DNA from: Cladorhizidae sp. MBARI D1340-BT2
Taxonomy: Eukaryota > Porifera > Demospongiae > Poecilosclerida > Cladorhizidae
Reading direction: 5' to 3'
Assembly (NCBI GenBank): GCA_028752905.1
Contig: JAQNBH010000006.1
Span: forward strand, 28,430,695-28,494,694
DNA length: 64,000 bases
Each line of letters begins with the position of its first letter. The first letter of the stretch is position 1. Of the stretch, positions 33,373 to 45,989 are shown piece by piece. A program made the translations under genes and the position numbers. The notes under the pieces are model-generated. The model was not told where the DNA came from. It did not search any database and saw nothing but the letters and a program-made list of their open reading frames with translations.

Positions 33373-35748
33373 ACCCTGGGTTGCCTATAAATGCTGGTAC
33401 AAATGTTGGGACATCAGAGGTCTTCCATTCAAAAGATCCATACAGGTGGATACTCTATTGTTGTATTTTCTTGATTTAATGAATGTTTTATTTTTGAGAC
33501 TCCATCCTTCCCTGATCAGCTAGCCAGTGAAAATCTCGGTAGGTGTAACTTAGTTTGGAATACTGGATTTATTCAATCTGTTTATTTTTCCATGTGGATA
33601 ATTTTTACACAAATTGATCCATACAATAAACGTGCTTTCATTAAATTAATCAAGAAGCACTAAAGATCAAAAAGCACAAAGGTTATATTTTTCCTCAGGT
33701 TATCCAAGATAAAGGGATTTAATTTAGAAGTTCTATAATTTCAGGATGAAATATATGTCAAAGGAAATGCAACATGAAATATTGTGTTCATATCCTATTT
33801 TTCTCAGCTCATGTTCAAAGATGTCAGTCAAGAAAGTAGGATTACTCTAACAATTTTTACATATACTCTACAAAAACATTGTTTAAATGGGCAAGCACTC
33901 TTTTAAAACACAATGGGAAAAGTAGGTCCTAAAACTACACCACTCTAGTATGGCACCAAACATTGATTGTATTAGCTTAGTATGCACACAGTTTAAACAC
34001 ATTCTAAAATGTCCCATTTTTTATCCAGGATTGCCTACAAATGATGTTCCAACATTTGGCCTCAGGAGATGGTGTTCCAGCCATACATGTGAGCCAATAC
34101 TCTATTATTGTGTTTTCTTGCTTATTTTAATGTGTTGCTTTGTTAATCCGACAGGCTTTATCCTTGAATGGTTAGCAAGCCTATGAAATTCCTGGTATGT
34201 TTGGAATACTGTTTAGATGAGGTGTTTATGACAAAAATATCTCAGAACAAATAAAGAAATTTTGTAATGTCATTGTCATAAGAACCCTAATAATGTACAG
34301 GATAGAGTGATTACAACATCTGTGAGATTTACATCAATATGAATACATGCTGAGAAATATGTCATATGAAAGATTGTGTCTATTGATAACCCATTTTTCT
34401 CAGATCATGTCCCAAACATTAAATTTGCACTTCAGTTTCCATAGGAACATAGTCAGCACCTTCCACATTACAAGTATCCACTATGCAATTTTCTCTGAGG
34501 ACTGAATGCTTGTAGCGACCACCCAGTGCATCATAGTATGTGACAGATAGCAAAGATAGAAGGAAAGTTAGCAATAAAAATCCATTGGTAGACTTTGTTG
34601 AACCTGAAGTCGACTACTTGATAGTTTTAATCAATGACGGGATCAATAACGCCTTAGCTAAAGTAGAGGCACCAGCTAGACATTGAAACAACCAGCAAAT
34701 CCTCACCTAGGGCTCCAACTTTATTGCAATGGTAACACAACCAGCAAATCCTCACCTAGAGCTAACTAACTTCTATCTTCATTGCAATGGTAACACAGTG
34801 TGTGCATTTTACAATCAACATTCAAATTTCATAATTCAAGCACCCACCTTAGATGTTCAAGGCGAGTAAGTTGTTCGACTCCCTTTATTTTCCTTAGCGT
34901 AGGTATGTATCTTTATAGCCAGGTATTGCACTGATACTCTCTATATTCAATGGAGGTTGATATTTTAAAAAGTGTCTTAGCTCTAACTTATTTAAGCAGT
35001 TTCTTAGCATCCTGATGGTAGTTTCTTCCATCTTTAGCTTAAAAAGGAATTCCAGCTTACCATGATACTTCACTATGGTAGTGCCTGGTGGACTTTTAAA
35101 AAAATTCAGGAAATTTATTTTAAGTCTATCCATAACAAACTAAAATTGGTAAAGAACATAAACACAATAATTGAATTGTATGTGTGGAGCTAATCTGAGA
35201 GTTGAATCAGCAGCTACATGCTCTAGCTTCCTACTGCTCTACAGCTGTAGCATTTTAGAACTTGTATAATTTTTTCCAACATTCTGATGAAGAAGTTCCG
35301 ATAAATATATAGTATAAGATGTAGTCAGCTTGTGTTCATTGTGTATTGGTGTAAAGTTAAAACAGCTCTGGACAGAGAGTGTGTTAGAATGGAGGTAGGT
35401 GAAAGTTGGAAGACATTCATCTTCTTTCAAAGTCATATAATATTGACAGTTTTTCCACTTATTCTTTATATATGCACTGTACTTTGTTGATTATAGTGCC
35501 AAGGATAAGCTCTGATTTATTGTCCCTACATAGTATGAATACATTCTTGATATAATTTATACTCAAACTTTAGATCCTGGATTGCCTATAAGTGGTGGTC
35601 CAAAACTTAGGACATCAGGTCTTCCATCACAACCATCCAGACATGTGAGCCAATACTCTATCGTAGTGTTTGCTTGCTTAATTTTACAGTGATTGTTTTA
35701 ACTTTCAGACTCAATCCATTTCTGGTGAACAAGTCTATGAAAATCCTG
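33373..35748 (+). pseudogene. U1 array of alternating 'PGLP' and tyrosine-motif exons
   Basis: Three exon pairs have GT-AG borders: a1 33373-33445 with b1 33499-33538, a2 34029-34088 with b2 34155-34194, a3 35574-35644 with b3 35709-35748. Pair 3 is intact: PGLPISGGPKLRTSGLPSQP then TQSISGEQVYENPG. Exon a enters in phase 1 and leaves in phase 0; exon b enters in phase 0 and leaves in phase 1, so pairs can be gained, lost or skipped without changing frame. Lesions: a1 has a frame-breaking GA relative to U3, a2 has a 2-base loss relative to U2 and U3, and b2 carries a TAG (NG*QAYEIPG). The Y-x-N-P motif would suit SH2-type binding if phosphorylated (inference). Family unknown. Confidence 0.6.
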
Positions 35749-38700
35749 GTATGTGATTACTGAGAGGTTCATGTTATTTTACATATTTTAGGCACTGTTA
35801 ACAAATTAATTCCCTTGACATAAGTAGCCTAATACTCTACAAGTCTAGCTTATTTAAAACACTAATGTTTTTACGTCAATATGCTGAACACATGCCGAGA
35901 ATGAAAGGTTGTGTCTCTTCACAGTCTGTGTATGCAACATAATTGTGCTTTGTATATAACAAATGCTCACAATAGAGTTTGCTCAGATGTATGATTTGAG
36001 TGGGTGTGTGTAGTGATTGCCCAGTGCATAATATCATGTGACAAATAACAATGAAAGGAGACAAGTAGGGATGTAGATACATTGGTAGTGTAGCAGAGCC
36101 AGAGAGACAAGTGCATTAGTCCAATACTAACCAGCTGTATGTGGGCATGTAGTAAAAATTAGTTAGCTACTGGCATGCTATAACATGTATAATAATACCA
36201 TGTATTTACCTGTAGTCTTAGTGATGTATGATTATTCAAATTGTATGCATGTCAGAACAGTAGTCATAACAGCAGTCGGAGTAACTTGTTTGAGAACAGT
36301 TGAGTTGTTTTGTCTTTTGCTGTGTCTTCTATATCTTATTTATTTATCCTCTTAATATATTTAAACCTATCTGAACTCTTAACAGTCTAGTTAGTTGTCT
36401 AGAATTGTACTAAGTTGAACATTTATTGAAGTTGAATAGCTATAGCAGTACCTACTTGTTGAATAGACTGAACTCGGTAGGTTACGGGTAGACTTTGCTG
36501 AAACTTAAGTCGATCACTTTGAAGTTTTAAAGAAAGAGAGGATCAAGAACAACACTACTTAAGCGTTATTCATCTGGTAGTCATGATGACATTCACCTTC
36601 ATTATAAACTTAACCCTCCCATCACCAGAGTGATTAATTAAAAAATACTACAAATGAATGCAAGGATTGTGTTGCAAGTTAATGTCTGATGGAGAGACGG
36701 ACAATTACTTTTAGCATGATTACAAATACAGACAAAAATTTAATTATTAGCATTATTGCTGTAATCCCAAGCCTAGACCACATTGCTTTGGGTATTCTAC
36801 TACTCCAAGTACAGGCCTAACACTATACACTGATCTGTAAATTATTGATGTCATTGCTTGTACTGTTATAGGTAGAAATATTGAAGCTTACAGATAGCAA
36901 ACTTTGGCAAGGCTTGGAGGAGAAACCTCCTCGATATTGAGTACGACGATCATTTCCAGTTTAGCAAGGCCATTATCCGTGATGATTATTTCCAGTTTAG
37001 CAAACTTTTCATACCTAGAGTATCCAAATGGAACTTAAACATCCATTTTTAAGATATCAGAAGCTTTACCTGATCCCAAGGAAGCATATCCATTGTGGGC
37101 TGCTGTGCTTCTCCCATGCCTTTTACTGTCACTCTTCCCTTCTAATTTCAATTCTCGTTATTCTGCTGTTTCAGAAGCACACTTTGACTTTTCTCTCTGA
37201 TTTTTTTCTTCTTTATTCATCCAGGAAAAAATCAACAAGCTGCTCTGCTGAAAAAATGTCTGTGCATGTAGCTATCATTTTAGTATGGACATGCACACAA
37301 GAATCTGCTCATATACATATGACCACCATTTTCCCATTAATCACACTTCCATAGCTAGATAACGCTGAATCTGTTGGTCTCCAGGATTGGTGTACCAGCT
37401 AGCATTGTATTTTTTCATCAGTAGACTTCCTTCTTTGGTCCTAACCTGGATTAGTGCAGCTGCTAATACAGCTGTGGTTTGTAGCTAGAGTTTTCTTGCA
37501 GAACTCTAGAGGCAAGTGCTGCTGTACTGAAAACAATAACAGAATGTGCTAACCTAAGCTGTGTATGCTGGGAAAGTTAGTGTATAGTTAATCTGAGGAT
37601 TGTTTTCTTTCTGTGGATCCTGCCTAGTACAATGCAGTAGTTAAACTACAAATGAGGTTGTAGCTATAGCTTTCTTACAGCTATCTCAAGTGCTCCATTC
37701 TGTACACTATGTCAAATTTTATCTGTTTTAAGCTTATAGACCGCTAAGGCAATCTTTAAGGTTGAGTTAGAGGCTTAGACAGATTGACTATAGAAGCTTT
37801 ACCTGAGCCTAAGGAAGTGTCTGAATGTTGGATGATGCCGAGCGGTAGCTAGCAATGAAAGCAATAAATAATAAACTACAGTTATGATTGATTTTGAACA
37901 CAAATAACTTTCAATGTGTAGCTAGCTATAATTATTATCTTGCTAAATAGAGCTAAAGTATGATAGTAAGGGAATTCATAAACTGTCTTTCAGAATTGGC
38001 CAAAAATATCCATGTTTTTTCTGCTGAATGAGTTGATGTTGGTTGTAGCTAATACCTGATTTATTGTCCAAGTTTCTTCATGCATGAGCCTCCATTCTCT
38101 ACTCTCAAACATTATACATTAGGACGGTTAAAATACAAAGGTTGTACAAGGTAATGTTATTTCTCACACATGCATGCACATACACACATCACACACACAA
38201 ATCCTAAAGCCAAACTGAGCATTCATGGCCAACTACTTGGTTGACTCGGAGTGGACAGAGGCCTGGTTGCTATTTTGGGAAGGAATTCCTGTGAAATGAA
38301 AATGTATTCATTATACCCCGATATACAATCTATATTTCTATAATGATTTCAGTTAACTATTTTGAGATTTCAGTACAGACCATATTCATACCAGTGGCTT
38401 CCAGAGTAAACCCAAAGAGTATTGAAACATATTAGCTTCTTTAGGTGAGGATTTCATGGTTTTAACAAAAGTCTAGCCAGTGCCTCTGCTTTAACTGCTT
38501 CCAGGTTGTCAACTTTAGCTTCATCCAAGTCTAGCAATGCATTTTCATTGTTATACTACCTTCTATCTTTGCTAACTTTGCTATCCTATTATGCACTGGG
38601 CAGTTTCTTCAAGCAACAAGTCAAATCATAGATCAGAGAAAACTGTATAATGGGCACTTGCTATGTGGAAGGTGCTGACTTTAAGGCAGACTGAAGTGAA

Positions 38701-38977
38701 AACTTTAATGTATGTGAGATAAGCCACGAAAAATGGTACAATAACAGACACAACATTTAATATGACATAATTATTGGCATGTGTTCATCACACTAATATA
38801 AAAAATCATAGGTTTTCTAATTAAGCTAAACTTTTGGAGTGTTAGGCTTCTTATATCAAGGATGTTACATAATTTCTTTATTTATTCTGAGAGGATCTTG
38901 TTAACAGTACCTAAAATCCCACAAACAACTCAAACAAACAGTATTGCAGTATTGCAAAGTAAGTAACACATATATAC

Positions 38978-39786
38978 CAGGAATTTCATAGGCTTGCTCA
39001 CCAGAAAAGGATTGAGCCTGTAGGATTAACCAAAAATCACATTAAATTAAGCAAACAAACACAACAATAGAGTGTTGGCTCACATGTGTGGTTGGAAGAC
39101 CTTCTCCTGATAGGCCAACTTTTGGAACAGCACTTGTAGGCAATCCTGGATAAAAAAATGTGTGATCATAGAATGCATTCATACTATACAATCAATGTTT
39201 GGTGCCATACTGGAGTGGTGTAGTTTTAATACCCACTTTCCCCCAATGGGTGTTAAAAGAGTGCTGTGTGCATTTAAAACAGATTTAAAACAACAGCAAA
39301 GTATATCTTAAAATTGTAAGAGTCACTCTACTTTCTTGACTTACATCTTTGAACATGAGCTGAGAAAAATTGGATATGAATAGACACGATATTTCATGTT
39401 TCACTTCCTTTGGTACATATTTCATTTTGAAATTATTGACCTAAAAAGTAGATCCTTTATCCTGGATAACCCGATGAAAAATATAACCTCTGTGTTTGTT
39501 GATCCTCTGTGTTTGTTGATTAATTTGCTGTGGGCACTTTTATTGTATGGACCAATTTCTTCCACATGATAAAAACACATTCAATAAAATCCAGTATTCC
39601 AAACTAAGTTACACATACCAGAATTTTGACTGGCTTGTTCAGGGAAGGATGGAGTCTGAAAAATAAAACATTCATTAAATCAAGCAAACACAACAGTAGA
39701 ATAATGGCTAACCTGTGTGGATCTTTTGAATGGAAGACCTGCTGATGTTCCAATTTTTGTACCATCACTTGTAGGCAATCCAGGAA
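38978..39786 (-). CDS. U3 pair of 'PGLP'/tyrosine-motif exon modules, intact
   Basis: On the minus strand, in order: a1 39786-39713 (PGLPTSDGTKIGTSAGLPFK), b1 39655-39619 (TPSFPEQASQNSG, tyrosine lost), a2 39145-39084 (GLPTSAVPKVGLSGEGLPTT) and b2 39017-38978 (AQSFSGEQAYEIPG). All four keep the 1-0-1 phase pattern and have GT-AG borders. This is the only copy whose first two modules are both undamaged. These exons lie downstream of the death-domain exon on the same strand, so they would belong to a separate or truncated gene copy. Confidence 0.5.
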
Positions 39787-41789
39787 CTAAAGTTTAAAGA
39801 AATATACCAAGAATGCATTCATATTATGCAGGGACAATAAATCACAGCTGTTTAAAGGTGTTGTAAATAGCAAATTGTAGTGCATGTTATAAAGAACGAG
39901 TGGAACGTCAGAATTATATGACATTAAAAGGTCAATGATTTCCATTTTTCACCACCTACATCCTAATACACTATCAGTCCAGAGCTCCAAGTTTCTTTTT
40001 AACTTTGCACTAATACACAATAATCATAAGCTGAGTAAAATGAGAGATAAAAAACAAAACTCAATATATATATTTCTCGGCAATTCTTCATGTATTGGTT
40101 GTCAAGAGTTAGAAGTTCTAAAACTGCTTGGGCTTTAGAGTAGTAGGTGGCTAGGGCTAGAGGTTCCTATTGATGACAAATATAAATTTTTGCTTTCTTT
40201 TCCATTTTTAGGTTGATAAAAACTGAATATAGAAAAATTATGTTTTCATGGGTTCAAATTTAGGCTCTCAAGTGTGGCAACCCAGCAGCCAGGGAAGTCC
40301 ACAATCGTGATTGAACTGCTCTACCTTTAGTGCTTTGCTGTGCAATGAAAAGTACCAGCAGTCTGAGATCGTGTGTTCATGTTTTAGTATGGCTGGCAAT
40401 ATTTCTTAACATGTTTCTAATGCTTCCCATGGACAATGATCCTCACCTTTCAATAATGAGCCTCGCAACCAAGCTATTTTTTCCCCCAAGCAACCTTATG
40501 GAAAAGACAGTAGTGTTTGGTTCATTCCAGGCGAAATAGATCTCTTCGAAGTGGTGGCTTCATTTGGAAGATCGGGTGCATTGTTGCCTTTGCTTGAAAC
40601 TTGTGACAAGGAAAATCTATGAGGCTTTAATCTCTGATGCTAGGTATGTAAGTTTGAAATTGCTAACTGGATAATTTTTTCAAACATACAGTCTGGTAGG
40701 TAATAATATACTAGTAGCTGTACAAAGGTTTCTGTAATTTGAAATATGCAATCGTTTCCTTCAAGCAGCATGAACAGAGGCAGTGTCACAAGAGTTCTGT
40801 GGAATACTACTAACTACCTTCACAACAACACACAATGTAAGTGAGATACTTAGCAGTTCTCTGTCATAGCAATGGCTACTAACCATCACCAAATTTCGAA
40901 AATCATTTCGTGCCTCAAGTTCCTTGCTAAACCTGGATGTGCAATCAGTGGCCACAACAACCAGTAGTGATAGAAATTTTTATAAGCTGCTGAAGTTGAT
41001 GAGGAAGGATGATTCCAAGATATAAGTTTTTTCAGGATATAATTGATGAATTAAGCATACTAGCTTGCCCAAAAATAGAACACTACTTCAGTCCTCAATG
41101 TATGGAGAAGCTATTGAAAATAATGGCTTGAGTATAAGGATTGCTGGAGACCTGTAAGATACAGAGTATTATGCAAATGTTGATTTTGTGATGTCTGCAA
41201 CCAATGCTCCCAGCGAATGGTCTTTAAATGTATTTTAACCATGAAGCAAGAAAATAATGGTATTGACTATTGACTAATTATTTTGTAAGCAAATACGATC
41301 ACAGATAATTTTGTGAAGATTGACAACATTACTGATTTTCAAACTGTAAACACACGGTGTTAATCATATTCCTTACCACAATAGCCAGATCACTCCTAAT
41401 TTGCCAGTGCCGCCCCAGACCATATTGTTACAGGTTGAGTGAATACTACACCACAGAACGCTTGTGGCACCCTCTCTCTTTATACTGCTAGAAGGCATCT
41501 CAGGAATTACAATATATATAGACTATATGCTAGCTTAAAATGCAGCATTAGAGGTTCCACTCTTTGTAGACATTTCTGTAGCTCTCAAGCAAAATGACAG
41601 TGGACTTGACTATCCAGTCATCAAAATGAAGCCTCCGCTATGAAGAGTACCAAGTCTTCTGGAACATACTCAATGCTACAATCTTTTCTCTATAAGTATT
41701 GGAAAATGCAAATGAACTTGGTAGGTCATGATTGTGTGTGTGGCATTATCTCTGTAAAAAGTGGTCTGGCCAAACCCACATCCCATATG

Positions 41790-42425
41790 CACTAGGTCCT
41801 ATGATTAGGAGCACAAGGTAAGGGAGGTTCTATTGTATGCATCAAAACACAATACCACTAGCTCCCATAGTTAGAGCCCAATTGTAAGGAAGGTTCCACT
41901 GCACACATCAACTAGCTCCCATAGTTAGGAGCCCAAGTGTAAGGGAGTTTCCACTGCACACATCAACAACACAATACCACTAGCCCCCATAGTTAGGAGC
42001 CCAAGTGTAAGGGAGGTTCAACTGCACACATCAACTATCTACCATAGTTAGGAGTACAATGCTAAGGGAGGTTCTTCTCACACAACAACACAATAATATT
42101 AGCTCCAATAGTTAGAAGCCCAATGTAATGGTGGTTCCACTGCACACATCAGGAACACACTACCACTAGCTCCTATAGTTAGGAACCCAAGGTCCACTGA
42201 CACATCAACAACACAATACCACTAGCACCCATAGTTAGAAGCCCAAGTGTAAGAGATGTTACACTGCACAGATCAATAACACAATACCACTAACTCCCAT
42301 AGTTAGGAACCCAAGGGTAAGGGAGATGAACTGACACATAAACAACACAATATCACTAGGTCCTATAGTTAGAAGCCCAAGAGAAAGGAAGGTTCCACTG
42401 CGCAGATCAACAACACAATAAGACT
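41790..42425. repeat. 55-68 bp minisatellite, about ten copies
   Basis: Units read 'ctagctcccatagttaggagcccaagtgtaagggaggttccactgcacacatcaa' with an optional 'caacacaatacca' insert, which makes spacing vary between 54 and 68 bases. The array runs into the stop codon end of the death-domain exon at 42407. Confidence 0.8.
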
Positions 42426-42795
42426 AGCTCACTTTCAGATGTCTCAAAGTTGTCCTTCAAGTCAGTGTGGTCAGCGTCAAGTGCCTCTCTCAAATTTTTA
42501 CCGACTTCACTAAGTTCCATGCGTACTAACAATTTGCACAGGCCCCTCCATGTGCATTGGATATTCATTTTCGGTGTATTCTTCATCCATTTCTCCATGA
42601 TGGCCCTCATGCACTTCTCGGGGTTGCCTATATACATGGATGCTATTAGCCTCGTCGCAGTAACACCAATTATTTCTGCTGCTTTATTCCAATCTGCCGC
42701 TAGATCATTATAAAGTCGTAATTCTCGTCCCTCTCCTTTTGGGCCAATCCACTGAATCAGTTGCATGTGATGTGAGTCGATGCGTTCATCATATG
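42407..42795 (-). CDS. terminal exon encoding a death domain
   Basis: The exon opens after an acceptor (gatattcag) at 42796 in phase 1 and ends at a TGA at 42407. It encodes YDERIDSHHMQLIQWIG, then a death-domain pattern: DLAADWNKAAEIIGV, then RLIASMYIGNPEKCMRAIME, KWMKN, CTWRGLCKLLVRMEL and VGKNLREAL. The key features W...LG, C...I..W and TW..L...L are present in the right order over about 85 residues, typical of the fold. Such domains mediate homotypic assembly of immune or cell-death complexes. Its phase matches the ends of the upstream b exons and of the SRDVHIS micro-exon on the same strand, so it is a plausible 3' exon of the gene starting near 59344. The gene is not otherwise recognised. 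Confidence 0.7.
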
Positions 42796-44814
42796 CTGAA
42801 TATCACAATAAACAAAAGCAGGACTTTATCACAACAGCAATACAAGATAGGTACCATGTGGGGGCAAGAATAGATAAACACTGCCAACCACACACACCTC
42901 CACAAATCTAGGAAGGGAAAGTGGGACTGGGAGAGGAAACTTCAGTTGCAGCTTTACACCTTTGCAATAGAGGACCTGTACTTATATAAAGTACCTATAG
43001 CATTAGCAGGCAAGAATATGGACAATGAATACAACCACTTGTGAAGCAGTGCCCAAGTGCAGATGCAATCAATCCATGAATGTATGTATCATAATTATGT
43101 GTAGAGGGCTAGGTAAGGGATGAAGGATGTTTGAACTGCTGTATAGAGGAGCTGGAGGGTGTCATGTGTGGACATCTCATCAGCGATGGAAGAAATATTT
43201 GGTGTGGAACAGGAGGAGATATAGTCATGATTGATGCTTAACCAAAGTAGTAAAGTACCATTGTGGATTATCCACAAGTAGATGCCATGTGAGAGTATAG
43301 GCTCCAAGAGGAAGTAGAGTTATTAGTTTGTTTGGGATGGCCAAATCCAAATGAATTCGAGATAAAAAATTTTAATTTGCAATCAACGAACTTTCAGTTG
43401 ACAAGCAATTAAATAACTTTCTCAATAGATGAATGCTAGAGCATCTAGCACAAAACACGAGAATAAAATTTGAAATTGATTATTGAGAAAAGTTATTGTA
43501 ATTCTAGAAACTCTGAAGCTATTGTTGGGGTCTATACAGAAGTAAATATAAATATAATACACAATCACTCACACAATATAGCTTGATGTAAATTTTTATA
43601 CAATATTTTCCTAGGTCAATACATAGGTATCTGCATTTTGTGTGTATATAGCATGCATGCATGCAGTTTATATGCTTGGCCATCTTTGGCCTCCATACAA
43701 ATGTCTAGAACTGCCCTACACTGGGAAGGTTTTGGACTCTGGGAGTCCTTAGTCAATGGCCCAAAACTTTAAAACAGACATTACAGCCAAACTAAGGCAG
43801 ATACATGGTTCAACAAAGTTTTAGATTATGGTCAACTTAGGGAGAGGCAGGATCAAGGATTCGCTGGAGGGATGTGTGGATGGGAGAGGGTGGGGGTGGG
43901 AGTAATGAATTTCTGTTTGTCTCAGAGAGGGCACCATAAACACCTAGAAAATTATAACTATACGTTAGCATGCAGACAGACAACCATTGTGTCTTATAGA
44001 CTAGGGCTAGGGCTAGAGCTAGAAAAGAACTAGCACAATTATAGAAGGCTTGCCACAAATACTACAGTGGGATCATGCAACACGCCTAGCTCTAGTATTA
44101 GCCCTAACTTTAGCGCTAGCCTTTGCCCTAACTCTATCCCTGCCTTAGCCCCATTTCTAGTCCAAGCCTAACTATACTCCTAGCTTTAGCCCTATCTCAG
44201 CCCCAACCTTAGCCATATCTCTAGCCCTAGGTCTAACTATAATACTAGCCATAGCCCTAACTCTAGCCCTTGCTTTAGCCACACCCCTATACTGTATGTT
44301 AAGTGTGCCTACATGCACCTCACACTCAATGGGTTGTTAAGGATATATTCATACTCCATAGTTTTTATTCTAAAGGCTGGTTCACAATATGACGTGAACC
44401 ATCGTGAAATATTATGAATTGGAGTAAATAACCCGAGATATTTTTAACAAGTACATTAGCCAGGTAGAAGGCAAGCAGGCTCTGCAACACAACAAAAAAT
44501 TATAAAAATGCACCACAAAGCTCAACATTTTTAAAAACTGTACATGTCCAGTTTGCAAATCATTATAAAATTTAAAAAAGTGTATTTCAAGTTTGAGTGA
44601 GAGTGACCAAGATTTTAAAAAAATTATTTTTTTAACAACCATGAGACTGCTTCTATGAACATTCTTTTTCTCGTCTTTTTACTGCTGAGAAAGAGGCATT
44701 AGTGAATGGATTCCTTTTCTTAAATTTTGTTAAAGGTTTTACATTGAAATAAGTAATAGCTACAAATATAGAATTATAATAAAACACAAAAAATAATTTG
44801 ATCAATCATTAAGG

Positions 44815-45480
44815 GGGGTGGCAACGGTATTTTTTTAATTATTTTTCCTTTTACTTATGGTTACCATTTTAGAGCTCCGTACATTCTGTAAACTTCATGG
44901 TATGGCCTTAATATATGCCTTAAAAGATAGGTCTCTCTGTGTGCTCTCTTTTAATACTAAAAGATTTTTCATAGATTTATCTATAGCTACGTCACTATAC
45001 CTTGAGTGGAGGGAACTTTAAAACCTGAATGCTTGAATTTGCTGCATAAATAACTCCAGATTGCAAAGTGCTAAAGATTTGAAATTAGCACCAGTGGCTA
45101 GAGGAAGCTACATTTCACCCACGTGCTTGACCATGTACTTACATTTTAACACCTAATGAAAACACTCGTTGAATAGAGTAGAGCTTCCTCTAGCCACTGG
45201 TGCTAATTTCAAATCTTTAGCACTTTGCAATCTGGAGATATTAATGCGGCCAATTCAAGCATTCAGATTTTGAAGTACCCTCTACTTTAGTTCTAGTAAC
45301 TTGGCTATAGTTATACCTATAAAAATAATTTTATGATCAAAAGAGAGCACACAGAGAGACCTATCATTTAAGCTATATATTAAGTCCATACAATGAAGTT
45401 TACATACAGAATTTATGGAGCTCTAAAGTGGTAACCATAAGTTTTAAAAAAAGAAAAGAAAAAAATGCCATTGGCCCCTC
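44815..45480. mobile_element. foldback element, copy 3
   Basis: The arms of about 290 bases mirror each other: 'gtaaacttcatggtatggcc' against 'agtccatacaatgaagttta', 'ttgagtggaggg' against 'ccctctacttt', and 'gcaccagtggctagaggaagct' against 'agcttcctctagccactggtgc'. The loop is about 75 bases and keeps the 'cacgtgcttgaccatgtacttacattt' segment of copies 1 and 2. It lies just beyond the end of U3. Confidence 0.8.
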
Positions 45481-45799
45481 AGATACATGATTAATTAAAT
45501 GCCGTGGATTATTTTGACTGCCAAGTGAAGGATGTCCACCTATAACTCATGCTCAATCTCTAGGTAGGAGGGATTTCTGAACAGATTTATTTGCTACGAA
45601 TCTGTCTGCAATGTAGCTTTTATTTGCTCACCTCAATGAGTTACTTCTATTACAAAACTATAGCCTATTGTATTTGCAAACCGATGATAGCTTTAATGGA
45701 CTTATGAGGGGAAAAGTTACATTTACAAATAGTTATGCCATGGAAAAATGTTATCATTAATAATAAAATAAAAAAATATCCATAATCAATCAAACATAC

Positions 45800-45839
45800 C
45801 AGGATTTTCATAGGCTTCTTCATCAGAAATGGATTCACT
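45800..45839 (-). CDS. isolated tyrosine-motif exon (b type) in the spacer
   Basis: It has GT-AG borders and 40 nt, encoding SESISDEEAYENP plus one base, with the same phases as other b exons. A degenerate a-type sequence (PNLGRSKGSSLPQASAAP) lies just upstream at about 45890-45960 but has no recognisable donor. If the a partner is dead, this exon cannot be spliced in frame to an upstream b exon. Confidence 0.45.
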
Positions 45840-45989
45840 CTGATGAGTAAATTATCAACATCAATAAGCAAGTTAATGGAGCGGCAGAGGCTTGTGGCAA
45901 AGAAGATCCTTTCGATCTCCCAAGATTTGGCTGAAATTTTCCAGTCTCTAAATTTATGAATCAACCAAAATCCATTCGTAGAAGACATA

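Larger units (their letters stand above)
22122..38443 (+). repeat. Unit U1 of the large inverted duplication
   Basis: This unit contains the coiled-coil exons (22354-23918), the 24-bp minisatellite (24150-24490), a Ginger insertion (24942-31697) and the a/b exon pairs (33373-35748). Its segment 32.12-38.44 kb is matched in reverse complement by 49.48-55.79 kb with paired coordinates summing to about 87.90-87.92 kb. The segment 22.12-24.49 kb is matched by 55.79-59.58 kb. A third, more diverged reverse copy (U3) begins exactly where U1 ends. Ends are read by eye and may be off by tens of bases. Confidence 0.85.
38444..44500 (-). repeat. Unit U3: third, diverged copy, reverse orientation
   Basis: 38444-41510 matches U1 from about 34.7 down to 31.70 kb in reverse complement, and U2 at 53.2-55.79 kb directly (offset about 14.77 kb). 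41510-41760 matches 24942-24690 reversed. 43940-44500 matches 24620-23940 reversed, including a degenerate minisatellite at 44095-44290 and the 'taaaggctggttcacaatat' segment. Between 41760 and 43940 it holds a minisatellite and a death-domain exon that U1 lacks. The coiled-coil exons are not included. Confidence 0.75.

Noticed and set aside
34894..35133. 79-residue minus frame (MDRLKINFLNFFK), with a 62-residue partner at 52771-52959
   Set aside because: The U2 version shifts frame, no splice sites or family are recognisable, and conservation is only that of the duplicated DNA.
37028..37354. 108-residue hydrophobic plus frame, partner at 50654-50878
   Set aside because: The reading diverges by frameshift in U2, and the composition looks like translated AT-rich DNA.
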